DNA of 64,000 bases. Origin: Hydrogenophaga sp. IBVHS1 (lineage in GTDB: Bacteria; Pseudomonadota; Gammaproteobacteria; Burkholderiales; Burkholderiaceae_C). Position numbers and translations under genes: made by a program. Location of the stretch: the NCBI RefSeq assembly GCF_002127265.1, contig NZ_NFUU01000002.1, forward strand, positions 1 through 64,000. Reading direction: 5' to 3'. Shown one piece after another: positions 1 to 7,764 of this stretch; the stretch's first letter is position 1; each line of letters starts with the position of its first letter. A model generated the notes under the pieces. The model had not been told where the DNA came from, did not search any database, and was given only the letters and a program-made list of their open reading frames with translations.

Positions 1-114
1 GCGCTGGCATGGCTGTGGTCGGTGGACGGCGTGCGCCCAAGCAGCTGGGATGTGGCGGGCGTGGCCGTGACCTTGGCGGGCATGGCAATCATTGCGTACC
101 AACCACGAACATGA
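1..114 (+). CDS. YnfA-family (UPF0060) small membrane protein, 3' end only
   Basis: The window opens inside this reading frame, which ends in TGA at 112-114. The 37 visible residues contain a [12 protein letters not shown] segment followed by a hydrophobic stretch ([13 protein letters not shown]). This matches the C-terminal quarter of the YnfA/UPF0060 family, about 105-110 residues with four membrane helices. The family's role is poorly defined, with some reports of small-molecule efflux. The start and any upstream partner lie outside the window. Confidence 0.75.
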   Translation, partial: ALAWLWSVDGVRPSSWDVAGVAVTLAGMAIIAYQPRT

Positions 115-154
115 GACCCGATACGATGCGACCGCCAGGGCGGCCATTCTGAAA

Positions 155-189
155 CGCCTTTCGCCTTTCGCCTTTCGCCTTTCACCTTT
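155..189. repeat. Heptamer tandem repeat (CGCCTTT)n
   Basis: Four exact copies of CGCCTTT lie at 155-182, followed by one degenerate copy (CACCTTTG). They sit in the 103-bp gap between the ynfA-type gene and the next gene, about 30 bp upstream of its start. A 7-bp unit can change copy number by slipped-strand mispairing. The repeat is non-coding here, so copy number could alter promoter spacing of the downstream gene; that is inference only. Confidence 0.8.
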
Positions 190-217
190 GGCCATTTGAC
201 ATGTTGGGGAATTACGC

Positions 218-874
218 ATGACGCGCCGTCACCTTGTTTTTTTGTCGGCACTGGCTGCCCTCGCGGTATTTGCCGCCGCCGTCTTCCTGTACCAGCGACA
301 CATCCTGCAGCTTGCGACCGTTCAGGCCTCGGAGCAGGCCGGAGCAATGGTTCGGCCGCACTCGCCCATCATTGGTCCGGTGGCAGCGCCGGTCACGATC
401 GTGGAGTTTTTTGACCCTGCATGCGAAGCTTGCAAGGCGTTCCATCCCCGGGTCTACGACATTCTCGCGGCATTTCCGCGCGAAACGCGCCTGGTGATTC
501 GGTACACGCCGTTTCACAGGAAGGCTTCCGTGGAAGCGGTGAAGATTCTTGAGGCGGCGCGTGCGCAAGGAAAGTTCGAACCCGTGCTCAAAGCGTTGCT
601 GGATGGTCAACGCGCGTGGACGGGTCAAGGCGCAAACGCATCACCGCGTGCATGGGCAATTGCGCAATCGGTGGGTCTCAATGTTGAGGAGGCACGCAGG
701 TACACCGCCGCTGGTTCGGTGGACGTTCTGCTGGCGCAGGACGTGATTGACTTGAAGACGATCGGGGTTCGAGCCACCCCGACCTTCTTCGTCAATGGGA
801 AACCACTCGCTTCGACGGACCCGGACCTGCTCTACGAGATGGTCAAGAGCGAGGTGGAGCGGTTTCGAAAGTAG
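218..874 (+). CDS. DsbA/DsbG-like periplasmic thioredoxin-fold protein
   Basis: A 218-residue protein with one N-terminal hydrophobic segment (about residues 7-25, LVFLSALAALAVFAAAVF) that acts as a membrane anchor or uncleaved signal. A thioredoxin-fold domain follows, with the redox motif CEAC in FFDPACEACKAFHP near residue 70. A cis-Pro region (VRATPTFFVNG) near residue 190 is typical of DsbA-like oxidoreductases (COG1651). It probably forms or isomerises disulfides in periplasmic proteins, possibly Cys-containing metal-handling proteins nearby. The ATG at 218 is preceded by a GGGGAA stretch. No dsbB-like partner is visible in the window. Substrate and direction (oxidase or reductase) cannot be told from the sequence. 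Confidence 0.8.
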   Translation: MTRRHLVFLSALAALAVFAAAVFLYQRHILQLATVQASEQAGAMVRPHSPIIGPVAAPVTIVEFFDPACEACKAFHPRVYDILAAFPRETRLVIRYTPFHRKASVEAVKILEAARAQGKFEPVLKALLDGQRAWTGQGANASPRAWAIAQSVGLNVEEARRYTAAGSVDVLLAQDVIDLKTIGVRATPTFFVNGKPLASTDPDLLYEMVKSEVERFRK

Positions 875-961
875 AGATGGCTCTGGGTGTTACCGGTCCT
901 GTCCGATGTCTCGTACATCCGGCGCTGCACCCGTGGCCAGTGATCGTCGTCGCTTTGAACC

Positions 962-1246
962 TCAATTGCTGTGTCCCTTGTTCAACAGAGAACTCAGACG
1001 CGCAACTTCGTTGCCCATCGTCGTGATGCTTTTGCCATCGGCGGTCTGGACGACTTGACCCTTGCTAAGGTGAGTCACGCTTCCAAACTTGCTTTCCTTG
1101 GCCATCAGTCCGTCCTTGAAGACGTAGAGCGTCTCACCGTTCTGCAGTGCGATGACCTGCTTGGCCTCGGACCTGGCTGCGTCCATTGCGAATGCCGGGG
1201 CCAATGCTGCCAATGAGAGGACGAGGATGCTGAGCTTGCGAATCAT
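962..1246 (-). CDS. copK: CopK-family periplasmic copper-binding protein
   Basis: A 94-residue secreted protein with a signal peptide ending near AFA (residue 20). The mature part shows the CopK pattern: a VFKDGLMAKE segment followed by a short strand-rich stretch and a GNEVARLSSLLNKGHS ending, close to the end of CopK from Cupriavidus metallidurans. CopK binds Cu(I) and Cu(II) in the periplasm through Met and His side chains. A GAAGGAGAC ribosome site precedes the ATG at 1246. The gene lies alone on the minus strand, just downstream of the mer genes and near the cop operon, so it probably belongs to the same copper response. The upstream stretch 1262-1280 holds an AACAA/TTGTT half-site pair that could be a CopR site, weakly supported. 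Confidence 0.88.
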   Translation of the reverse strand: MIRKLSILVLSLAALAPAFAMDAARSEAKQVIALQNGETLYVFKDGLMAKESKFGSVTHLSKGQVVQTADGKSITTMGNEVARLSSLLNKGHSN

Positions 1247-1374
1247 GGGGTGTCTCCTTCAAGAACAAATCACATTGTTCGACTGAATCAATGCGGTACG
1301 AGGTACAAGTTCAATGTAGTGAGATGCCCATGACCGGCAGCTTGCGAATGCATTACATCTTGGTCAGCGCAAAG

Positions 1375-1599
1375 TCAGCAGACCCTCTCGCAACCCGATT
1401 GGTCTCCTCCTTGAATCGGTGGACATGGCACCGTTCCGTAACTGCAGAACACGCAGCAGTCACCCGTCTTCGGCCGAAGTACCACGTGGCATGCTTTGCA
1501 CTCATAGAACCATTGGCAAGCATCGGTGGGCATGACTTCAGCCCTGCCGTGTCCACACTCAGGACAGGTCAGCACCGACGTCAGGAGCACTTCGGTCAA
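1375..1599 (-). CDS. GDCCVxC-domain small cysteine-rich protein
   Basis: A 74-residue protein with two early Cys pairs (CPECGHG and CQWFYECKAC) and the signature GDCCVFCSYG near residue 47. This matches the GDCCVxC (seleno)protein family, of which some members carry selenocysteine; here every position is a plain Cys codon and no in-frame TGA is seen. The CxxC pairs suggest metal or thiol binding. Its ATG overlaps the merP stop codon as ATGA, so it is the last gene of the merT-merP operon and is probably translated by coupling. The biochemical role of the family is not settled; context implies Hg(II) or other soft-metal handling. Confidence 0.8.
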   Translation of the reverse strand: MTEVLLTSVLTCPECGHGRAEVMPTDACQWFYECKACHVVLRPKTGDCCVFCSYGTVPCPPIQGGDQSGCERVC

Positions 1600-1892
1600 G
1601 GCTTGACTCCCGTGACGGTTGACGGGAAGCCAGCGTCCTTGGTCGCCCGGGTCAGAGCGTCCAATGAAACCTGGGTGTCGTCATAAACCACCGAGGTCTC
1701 CCGCCTGCCCAGATTGGACTTCACGTCGACCACGCCACCCAGTTTCGTCAACGCCTTCTTGACCGTGATCGGGCAAGTGGCGCAGGACATACCGGGGATA
1801 GATAGAGTGACGGTTTTCTGCGCTGCCCATGCAAGCGGACTCAGCACAAATCCGACAGCAATCAAGATGTGTTTCACACCCAGGCCTTTCAT
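1596..1892 (-). CDS. merP: MerP periplasmic mercuric-ion-binding protein
   Basis: A 98-residue protein with a signal peptide (cleavage near LAWAA, residue 24) and a heavy-metal-associated fold carrying the motif GMSCATC, equivalent to the GMTCxxC Hg(II)-binding loop of MerP. MerP hands Hg(II) from the periplasm to MerT in the inner membrane. The start is placed at 1892, where ATG overlaps the merT stop as ATGA. A GTG a few codons later (1877) is an alternative. The gene sits between merT and the GDCCVxC gene in one transcription unit. Mature length fits the family. Confidence 0.92.
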   Translation of the reverse strand: MKGLGVKHILIAVGFVLSPLAWAAQKTVTLSIPGMSCATCPITVKKALTKLGGVVDVKSNLGRRETSVVYDDTQVSLDALTRATKDAGFPSTVTGVKP

Positions 1893-2281
1893 CAATAGAA
1901 CCAGTGAGCTATCAGCGGGAATGCCATTGCGGTGGTGAGCAGCAGCACCACGACACCGAACAGCAGTTTGTAGATGCGGTTGATGCGGGGAATCGCACAC
2001 ACCTGACCTGGTTCGCAGGCAGCCGCTGGCCTCCAGATGCTTCTTGCCGCAAAGAACAGCGCCGCCAGCGATACACCCATGAACAGCGGTTGATAGGGCT
2101 CCAAGGCCGTGAGATGGCTGATCCAGGCGCCCGAGATGCCCACCAGGATCAACACCAGTGGGCCCAGACAGCAGGCCGATGCAAAGAGGGCTGCAAGACC
2201 ACCGGCCAGCAGGGCTTTGCCGCCCTGTTCGGTAGCGGGACTGGGGGTGGGTGTGTTCGGGGTGGTGGAGTGCGCTGACAT
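1892..2281 (-). CDS. merT: MerT mercuric transport membrane protein
   Basis: A 129-residue inner-membrane protein with three predicted helices. The first carries the vicinal cysteines of MerT (ASACCLGPL, about residues 35-40). The cytoplasmic loop after the second helix carries the second Cys pair ([13 protein letters not shown]). These pass Hg(II) from MerP to the cytosol, normally to MerA. The N-terminus has about 20 residues rich in Thr, Pro and Ser before the usual GG(K)ALLAGGLAA start, longer than typical MerT. No other in-frame start codon lies between 2281 and the first helix, so 2281 is retained. It lies only 6 bp beyond the promoter -10 box, which would make the mRNA leaderless or nearly so. 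Confidence 0.93.
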   Translation of the reverse strand: MSAHSTTPNTPTPSPATEQGGKALLAGGLAALFASACCLGPLVLILVGISGAWISHLTALEPYQPLFMGVSLAALFFAARSIWRPAAACEPGQVCAIPRINRIYKLLFGVVVLLLTTAMAFPLIAHWFY

Positions 2282-2287
2282 GAGATA

Positions 2288-2318
2288 ACCTTAACGCCGT
2301 ACCCAAGTACGGAGTCAA
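2288..2318 (-). promoter_or_regulatory. mer promoter/operator with 19-bp spacer
   Basis: Read on the minus strand, a TTGACT -35 box (2313-2318) and a TAAGGT -10 box (2288-2293) are separated by 19 bp. The spacer holds the exact inverted repeat CCGTAC-N4-GTACGG (2297-2312). This is the hallmark of a MerR-controlled promoter, where the over-long spacer is untwisted by Hg-bound MerR. It serves merT-merP and also lies just ahead of merR at 2324 on the other strand, giving autoregulation. Confidence 0.93.
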
Positions 2319-2323
2319 GCGAC

Positions 2324-2758
2324 ATGAGCGATATCCACACACCTTCCGACCCCAACATGACGATTGGCGGATTGGCCAAGGCAGCCGAAGTCAATGTGGA
2401 GACCATCCGCTTCTACCAGCGAAAGGGATTGATGCCTGAGCCGCTCCGCCCATCCGGCGGGATTCGGCGCTACGCAGAAGCTGACCGTTTTCGTATTCAT
2501 TTCATCAAGTCGGCGCAGCGACTCGGATTCAGCCTGGACGAGATAGCCGAGCTGCTGCAACTCGACGATGGCACCAGCTGTGTTCAAGCCCGAACCAAAG
2601 CACAGGCCAAGCTTGCGGATGTGAAGAGCAGGCTTGAGGACCTGCACCGGATTGAAGGAGTGCTTGAGGGATTGATTCGACTCTGCGGAGCATCCAGTGG
2701 CAAGGTGCGATGCCCGCTGATTGCAGCCTTGAAGACCGACGCTTCGTTGAGTGCCTGA
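2324..2758 (+). CDS. merR: MerR mercury-responsive transcriptional regulator
   Basis: A 144-residue MerR-family regulator. The N-terminal winged helix is visible ([20 protein letters not shown], then RKGLMPEP and GGIRRY). A long dimerisation helix follows, and the three Hg(II)-binding cysteines are present: one in TSCVQAR near residue 85 and two in the tail [13 protein letters not shown], matching C82, C117 and C126 of Tn501 MerR. Divergent from merT across the operator at 2297-2312. Length is normal for mercury MerR, and the Cys pattern separates it from CueR or CadR. It ends 54 bp before the convergent DUF305 gene. Confidence 0.93.
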   Translation: MSDIHTPSDPNMTIGGLAKAAEVNVETIRFYQRKGLMPEPLRPSGGIRRYAEADRFRIHFIKSAQRLGFSLDEIAELLQLDDGTSCVQARTKAQAKLADVKSRLEDLHRIEGVLEGLIRLCGASSGKVRCPLIAALKTDASLSA

Positions 2759-2812
2759 GCCAGCGCTTATGCCTATGTCAGCAGCACCGCCGCTTTGCCC
2801 TTGCCACACAGA

Positions 2813-3223
2813 TCACTTCTGCTTTGCAAGCCACTTGTCGAACTGAGCGATCTCTTTCTTCTGCGCCACGATGATCTGCTTTGCCATGGCCTTCATCTCG
2901 GGTGACTTGCCGGTCTTGAGCTGCATCTCGGCCATGTTCAAAGCTTGCTGGTGGTGAATCTTCATCATCATCGCGAAGTCCTTGTCGGTGTTGCCCGACA
3001 TGGGCATCTTTTGCATTTCCTCCATGCCCATCATCATGGAACCTTTCATGTCGTGTGCACCTGTGGCGCCTTTGTGCATATCGGACATGGGCACCGTCGC
3101 TGGGCCTGTGGCTGGCGTGGACTGAGCATGCGCCGACATCGACATGAGCACAGTCAGCGAAACGGCGCACAGAGCCTTGACAGGGACAGTGGTGAAGCGT
3201 TTTGTGGTGGATTGATGATTCAT
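2813..3223 (-). CDS. DUF305-family periplasmic Met/His-rich protein
   Basis: A 136-residue secreted protein with a signal peptide ending at AHA near residue 33. The mature protein is rich in Met and His (MSDMHKG, MKGSMMMGMEEMQKMPM) and carries the DUF305 core DFAMMMKIHHQQALNMAEMQLKTG, a helical bundle with a conserved His pair and Met residues. DUF305 proteins are frequent in copper and silver loci and are believed to bind Cu(I) in the periplasm. The start has AGGAAG 5 bp upstream. The 5' leader region holds a small ACCCG-CCTT-CGGGT hairpin (about 3241-3254). It is transcribed on its own, downstream of the terminator at 3368-3400. Confidence 0.82.
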   Translation of the reverse strand: MNHQSTTKRFTTVPVKALCAVSLTVLMSMSAHAQSTPATGPATVPMSDMHKGATGAHDMKGSMMMGMEEMQKMPMSGNTDKDFAMMMKIHHQQALNMAEMQLKTGKSPEMKAMAKQIIVAQKKEIAQFDKWLAKQK

Positions 3224-3367
3224 GTGACTTCCTAGAAGCTACCCGAAGGCGGGTTCATCATCATCGACAACGATGCTCGGATTGACTGTGCGCCAACGTA
3301 CGCCTGCCCATGGGTTGCGAGACTGTGTCGGATCTGTTTCACACAGCAGGGAGGACGTCACCCATGC

Positions 3368-3400
3368 AAAAAAGGGATCGGTCATCACAACCGATCCCTT
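3368..3400 (-). terminator. Rho-independent terminator of the cop operon
   Basis: On the minus strand an 11-bp perfect stem (AAGGGATCGGT at 3390-3400 and its partner at 3372-3382) with a 7-nt loop is followed by a run of six T residues. It lies 36 bp past the stop of the CusF-like gene. It therefore ends the TolC-MCO-cupredoxin-CusF transcript and separates it from the DUF305 gene. Confidence 0.9.
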
Positions 3401-3435
3401 GACCACAACCGACCCATAGGGTCCGATTGGCTAAA

Positions 3436-3798
3436 TCACTTCATCGCTTTGATATCGGTGACCACCATCTTGCCGGCGTCCTGAATGACGATGAACTGGA
3501 TCTTCTCGCCCACCTGGACTTTGTCCAGCATGGCCTTGTCCTTGACGTTGAACACCATAGACATCGGAGGCATGTCCATGTGCTTGATCTCGCCATGCTT
3601 GATCGTGACCTTGCCGTTCTCCTTGTCTATCTTGCGAATTTCGCCGTCGGTCATGCTGGGTGTCGCCGCCATGCCCATCTTGCCCTGATCCATTCCCATC
3701 TTTCCTTGGTCCATGGTCATTTGAGCCAGCGCGGGTCCAGCGAAGGCAAAGGAAAGGGCGACCGCTGATGCGGCCAGACTCAGGTTCAGTGTTTTCAT
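3436..3798 (-). CDS. CusF-like periplasmic copper-binding protein
   Basis: A 120-residue secreted protein. The ATG at 3798 is chosen because AAGGA lies 8 bp upstream; an earlier in-frame ATG at 3813 lacks this. A signal peptide ends near ALA-Q. A Met-rich repeat (MTMDQGKMGMDQGKMGM) leads into a small beta-barrel with KVTIKHGEIKHMDMPPMSM. Compared with E. coli CusF, the His and the two Met ligands are kept, but the Trp that caps Cu(I) is replaced by Met. It is the last gene of the operon with the multicopper oxidase and probably carries Cu(I) or Ag(I) between periplasmic partners. Confidence 0.85.
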   Translation of the reverse strand: MKTLNLSLAASAVALSFAFAGPALAQMTMDQGKMGMDQGKMGMAATPSMTDGEIRKIDKENGKVTIKHGEIKHMDMPPMSMVFNVKDKAMLDKVQVGEKIQFIVIQDAGKMVVTDIKAMK

Positions 3799-3854
3799 GA
3801 AATATTCCTTCAATCAGGTGTGTCTGTGGGTTGCAAGAATGGTGGTTTGTCAGC

Positions 3855-4346
3855 TTATTTGGTGGTCACTTTGATCTGCCCCTTCATGCCGGCGTCGTAG
3901 TGCCCGGGGTGAAGGCAGGCGAAATCAACGACGCCTCCTTTGGTGAAACGCCAGATGACCTCACCCTTTTGCCCTGGCTTCAAGGAAATCTTGTTGGCCT
4001 CATCGTGTTCCATGCCGGGAAACTTTTTCATCACTTCGTAGTGCTCCTTCAACTCCTTCTCCGTGCCGAGGCTGAACTCGTGCGGCACCTTGCCGGAGTT
4101 GGTGACGACGAAACGGACGGTTTCCCCCCTCTTGACGTCCACCAGTGCTGGCGTGAACCGCATGCTGTCGGCAGCGTCTACCTGAATGGTGCGGGAAGCT
4201 TTACTGGCGACGCCGGGCTCACCGATGGGCGATTCGTTGTGGCCGCCGCCGTGCGTGCCCGCCGCTGTGGCGGCCGAGGCGGCCAGAAGGGCGGCAACGA
4301 ACAAAAGGCTCGAACGCTTGGAAAGAGGGGAATGGGTGAAGATCAT
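3855..4346 (-). CDS. CopI-like cupredoxin
   Basis: A 163-residue protein with a signal peptide (ending near ATAA, residue 29), a short His-rich N-terminus (GTHGGGHN) and one cupredoxin domain. The type-1 copper ligands can be read in order: His in KVPHEF (about residue 89), then Cys, His and Met in FACLHPGHYDAGM near the end. This resembles CopI, a periplasmic cupredoxin tied to copper tolerance in Rubrivivax and relatives. It sits between the multicopper oxidase (65 bp upstream) and the CusF-like gene. It may accept electrons from or buffer Cu for the oxidase; this is inferred from order only. Confidence 0.85.
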   Translation of the reverse strand: MIFTHSPLSKRSSLLFVAALLAASAATAAGTHGGGHNESPIGEPGVASKASRTIQVDAADSMRFTPALVDVKRGETVRFVVTNSGKVPHEFSLGTEKELKEHYEVMKKFPGMEHDEANKISLKPGQKGEVIWRFTKGGVVDFACLHPGHYDAGMKGQIKVTTK

Positions 4347-4411
4347 GTGAACTCTCTGGTTTGGTGGGTTGAGAAAGCAAGCGGGGAAAAAAGTGTGTTC
4401 AGACGCACGGT

Positions 4412-5800
4412 TCAGTGCTGCATGCCCTTGCCCATGGGTTTGACCGCTGTGCCTATCGCCGGGGTTGTGTCTGCACTTGCCTTGGGCCTGACGGCGGGCA
4501 ACGGCGCACCGGTCCATTCGTGCGCAACTGTGCCTTCGGGGAACTTGTAGGGGCCAGGGTCCTTGTAGTCGCCTGGCTTCTGGTCCTTGCGAACCTTGAA
4601 AACGGTGAACATGCCACCCATCTCCAGAGGGCCAAACTGCCCGGTGCCGGTCATCATGGGCGCTGTGTTGTCGGGGATGGGCATCTGCATTTCGCCCATG
4701 TCGGCCATGCCGCGCTCGCCCATCAGCATGTAGTCGGGTACCACTTTCTGGATCTTGTTGACCAGGCCTCGGTGGTCCACACCGATCATGGTGGGCACAT
4801 CGTGGCCCATGGCGTTCATGGTGTGGTGGCTCTTGTGGCAGTGCATGGCCCAGTCGCCTTCCTCGTCGGCAATCAGCTCGATCTGGCGCATCTGTCCCAC
4901 GGCTACGTCGGTGGTCACTTCATACCAGCGCGTGCTCGGTGGTGTCGGGCCACCGTCGGTGCCAGTCACCAGAAACTCGTGTCCGTGAAGGTGGATCGGG
5001 TGGTTGGTCATGGTGAGGTTGCCCACACGAATGCGCACGCGATCGTTCAGTCGCACGTTCAGCGTGTCGATGGCAGGGAACACCCGGCTGTTCCAGCACC
5101 AGATGTTGAAGTCGGTCATCGTGGCGATCTTGGGCGTCTTGCTGCCCGGCTCGATGTCGAACGCGTTGAGCAGGAAGCAGAAGTCGCGATCCACCTCGCT
5201 GATGTGGGGATGCTTGCCCTTGGGGTGGGTGACCCACATGCCCATCATGCCCATGGCCATCTGGACCATTTCGTCCGCGTGCGGGTGGTACATGAAGGTA
5301 CCCGGACGGCGCGCTTCAAATTCGTAGACGAAGGTCTTGCCCACGGGGATGGCGGGTTGGTTCAGACCACCCACACCGTCCATGCCGCTGGGCAGGCGCT
5401 GGCCGTGCCAGTGGATGGTGGTGTGCTCGGGCAGCTTGTTGGTGACAAAGATGCGCACGCGGTCGCCTTCGACCACCTCGATGGTTGGGCCAGGACTCTG
5501 GCCGTTGTAGCCCCACATGTTGACCTTGAAGCCCGGCGAGACCTCGCGCACCACGGGTTCTGCCACCAGGTGGAATTCCTTGACACCGTTGTTCATCTTC
5601 CAGGGCAGGGTCCAGCCGTTGAGCGTGACCACCGGGTTATAAGGGCGACCGGTGGTGGGCACCAATGGAGGCGCTGTGTCCACCGAGGTTTGGTACACCG
5701 GCTCAGGCAGGGCGGCCATGGCGGAGCGCGCAACCGCCAGCCCGGCCACCGAAGCGGCAGCACCCGCGAAAAACTGACGACGTGAATTGAGGAGACTCAT
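4412..5800 (-). CDS. Multicopper oxidase, Tat-exported (CopA/laccase type)
   Basis: A 462-residue enzyme. The N-terminus carries a twin-arginine signal (NSRRQFFAGAAASVAGLAVA). All four copper-binding blocks are present: TIHWHGQRLP (about residue 130), FMYHPHADE (about 170), HPIHLHGHEF (about 270) and HCHKSHHTMNAMGHD (about 320), giving the type 1, 2 and 3 sites. The tail is Met-rich (MADMGEMQMPIP, PMMTGTG), a feature of Cu(I)-oxidising members. Likely action is periplasmic oxidation of Cu(I) to less toxic Cu(II). It lies 30 bp downstream of the TolC-like gene and begins the cupredoxin/CusF string. It is shorter than classical plasmid CopA (about 600 residues). Confidence 0.9.
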   Translation of the reverse strand: MSLLNSRRQFFAGAAASVAGLAVARSAMAALPEPVYQTSVDTAPPLVPTTGRPYNPVVTLNGWTLPWKMNNGVKEFHLVAEPVVREVSPGFKVNMWGYNGQSPGPTIEVVEGDRVRIFVTNKLPEHTTIHWHGQRLPSGMDGVGGLNQPAIPVGKTFVYEFEARRPGTFMYHPHADEMVQMAMGMMGMWVTHPKGKHPHISEVDRDFCFLLNAFDIEPGSKTPKIATMTDFNIWCWNSRVFPAIDTLNVRLNDRVRIRVGNLTMTNHPIHLHGHEFLVTGTDGGPTPPSTRWYEVTTDVAVGQMRQIELIADEEGDWAMHCHKSHHTMNAMGHDVPTMIGVDHRGLVNKIQKVVPDYMLMGERGMADMGEMQMPIPDNTAPMMTGTGQFGPLEMGGMFTVFKVRKDQKPGDYKDPGPYKFPEGTVAHEWTGAPLPAVRPKASADTTPAIGTAVKPMGKGMQH

Positions 5801-5830
5801 GTTGGTTTTCTTTCTATGCGTTCGATGCGA

Positions 5831-6940
5831 TCAGTGGCCAGCGGCAGCTGCGGGCTCACCGCCTCCACCACCCAGAGAGACAAAGCTGTCGGGCGCACCT
5901 CCTTGGAGGACCCACTGCAGATCGGTCTCTGCGATCCAGAAGTCGCGCTGCGCTTCGATGGCGCTGGCCACCGCTTGTGACTGGCTGGAAACCTCACCCA
6001 ACAAGTCCCACACACTCTTGAGCATGCCGTTGTAGTGAAGAACGGTTTCTTCGGTGATGAACTCTCGAACCTTCAGCACTTCTTCGCGCGCACTCACGGC
6101 CAGTGCGTGGCTGGAGAGGTAGGCCTGGCGAGCGAGGCGGGCGTTGGCGCCATTGCGCATGCCCTCGGCGCGCGGCAGTTGTGCAGCAATGGCCGCAGCG
6201 CGCTCGTCCAGCACTTGTTGCGACAAGGCTTGGACCGGCACATCGGGCAAACGGTCAGGCAGCGCAACAGCGCTGTGCATGCCGGTGAGGCCCAACGTTT
6301 TGACGAGTGAGGCTTCGGCCTGCGTGGCGGTGTTCTGTGCGCGTCGCACGTTCATCTTGGCGGATGACTGAGCCAGTTGAACCTGGGCCTGCTGGAGCTT
6401 GCTCCAATTGCCCACACTCACCATGCGGCGACCCAGCTCGTTGCCGGCCTCGGCGGCGTCCAGCGCATCGCGGTGCTGTTTGAGAACCTGTCGCGCAGCC
6501 ACTGCCTGAAGCCACGCCTTGCGACCTTGAGCGGCGACTTCCAGCAGCTCGTCCATGTCGTCTACCTTGCGCTGATGGATGGGATCAAGCTCGGCCCATT
6601 GGCCTTTGGCAATCAAATCCACGTTGGCCGTACCGATCCTGTTCATGGGTTTGACCAAATCCAGGTGGGCCCGCCAGGCCTGGCGAACGGCGTCTTCAGC
6701 GGTCATGAGGCTCAAGCTGGGAGATGCCAACTCCTGACCTGCTGCAGCGGGAACGTTCTCTTTTTCCCACTTGAGGATGTCGGCATGGCCGCGTTTGAAC
6801 TGCCCCACGGCGTCGTTGGCTTCGCGCCAGTTCTTTTCGGCAGGGGCCGGTGCGATCTGGGCGGAAACGACCATGGGGAGCGCCAACACGCCCAGAACAA
6901 TGGCCCGCAGTGCAGAGGAAGGGTAACGTCGATGAATCAC
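5831..6940 (-). CDS. TolC-family outer-membrane efflux protein
   Basis: About 369 residues. GTG at 6940 is preferred because AGGAGC lies 6 bp before it and a signal peptide ([18 protein letters not shown]) follows; an ATG at 7000 would put the signal 20 residues in. The rest is long alpha-helix with TolC-like heptads ([27 protein letters not shown]) and ends in a Gly-rich tail. It is shorter than typical TolC proteins. It is the first gene of the copper operon facing copR, yet no adaptor or pump is encoded with it, so it may pair with the CusBA-like proteins encoded 10 kb away or act in another way. Confidence 0.78.
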   Translation of the reverse strand: MIHRRYPSSALRAIVLGVLALPMVVSAQIAPAPAEKNWREANDAVGQFKRGHADILKWEKENVPAAAGQELASPSLSLMTAEDAVRQAWRAHLDLVKPMNRIGTANVDLIAKGQWAELDPIHQRKVDDMDELLEVAAQGRKAWLQAVAARQVLKQHRDALDAAEAGNELGRRMVSVGNWSKLQQAQVQLAQSSAKMNVRRAQNTATQAEASLVKTLGLTGMHSAVALPDRLPDVPVQALSQQVLDERAAAIAAQLPRAEGMRNGANARLARQAYLSSHALAVSAREEVLKVREFITEETVLHYNGMLKSVWDLLGEVSSQSQAVASAIEAQRDFWIAETDLQWVLQGGAPDSFVSLGGGGGEPAAAAGH

Positions 6941-6999
6941 TGATTTGCTCCTGTTCAACTGTTTCAAGCTGGGGGCAGTGTGCAAAAGGCCACCCGTCA

Positions 7000-7036
7000 C
7001 GAACCTGTCGGTTTCATTACAAAGTTGTCAGGTTCG
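7000..7036. promoter_or_regulatory. CopR-type box between the cop operon and copRS
   Basis: The 140-bp gap between the TolC-like gene and copR holds an exact 8-bp inverted repeat, CGAACCTG at 7000-7007 and CAGGTTCG at 7029-7036. Inside it lies ATTACAAAGTTGTCAG (7016-7031), close to the TTACAA-TTGTMA dyads bound by CopR/CusR-type regulators. Its place between divergent genes fits control of both. The exact promoter boxes are not obvious. Confidence 0.65.
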
Positions 7037-7080
7037 GTTGCAATGGGCCGCTGGCAGTGAAAATCGCCGCAGGAGTGAAC

Positions 7081-7764
7081 GTGAAAATCTTAATTGTTGA
7101 AGACGAACGCAAAACGGGTGAGTACCTGTGCATGGGACTGCGCGAGGCGGGCTACGCGGTTGAGCTGCTCAACAACGGCGTGGACGGATTGCACCAGGCC
7201 CTGGAGGGCGACCACGATCTCGTCATTCTGGACGTCATGCTGCCCGGCATGGACGGTTGGCAAGTTCTCAAGGGTCTGCGTGCCCAGGGTCGAGAGATGC
7301 CGGTGCTCTTCCTGACCGCTAATGATCATGTGGACGACCGCGTCAAGGGTCTGGAGCTCGGAGCGGACGACTATCTGGTCAAGCCGTTTTCGTTCTCCGA
7401 GCTGTTGGCCAGGGTGCGCACCATCTTGCGCCGTGGGCGCTCGGGTATGGAGCCAACCACCCTGCAGGTCGCGGATTTGGAGCTGGACCTGCTGCGCCGT
7501 CGGGTCACCCGCGCGGGCAAGCGCATCGACCTGACCGCCAAGGAGTTCGGATTGCTCGAATTGCTGATGCGCCGCAAGGGTGAGGTGTTGCCACGCTCGC
7601 TGATCGCCTCCCAGGTGTGGGACGTCAACTTCGACAGCGACACCAACGTCATCGAGGTGGCCATGCGAAGGCTTCGTGTGAAGGTGGACGACGGGTTTGA
7701 GTGCCGCCTGTTGCAGACGGTGCGAGGCATGGGTTACGTGCTGGAAGTGCCGGAGCACTCCTGA
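7081..7764 (+). CDS. copR: CopR/CusR-type response regulator
   Basis: A 227-residue OmpR-family regulator. GTG at 7081 is chosen: AGGAG lies 5 bp upstream and the receiver starts right away with VKILIVEDE. The receiver has the acidic pair, the phosphoacceptor Asp in [14 protein letters not shown] (about residue 51), Thr in FLTAND and Lys in LVKPFSF. The C-terminal winged helix shows the heavy-metal regulator pattern [23 protein letters not shown] and VRGMGYVLE. It should activate the divergent copper operon when phosphorylated. The stop codon overlaps the start of the sensor gene by one base. Confidence 0.9.
   Translation: MKILIVEDERKTGEYLCMGLREAGYAVELLNNGVDGLHQALEGDHDLVILDVMLPGMDGWQVLKGLRAQGREMPVLFLTANDHVDDRVKGLELGADDYLVKPFSFSELLARVRTILRRGRSGMEPTTLQVADLELDLLRRRVTRAGKRIDLTAKEFGLLELLMRRKGEVLPRSLIASQVWDVNFDSDTNVIEVAMRRLRVKVDDGFECRLLQTVRGMGYVLEVPEHS

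Noticed and set aside
4415..5785. Long open frame on the plus strand opposite the multicopper oxidase
   Set aside because: It mirrors a gene with complete copper motifs, has His/Val-rich composition expected of a GC-rich reverse frame, and lacks a ribosome site.
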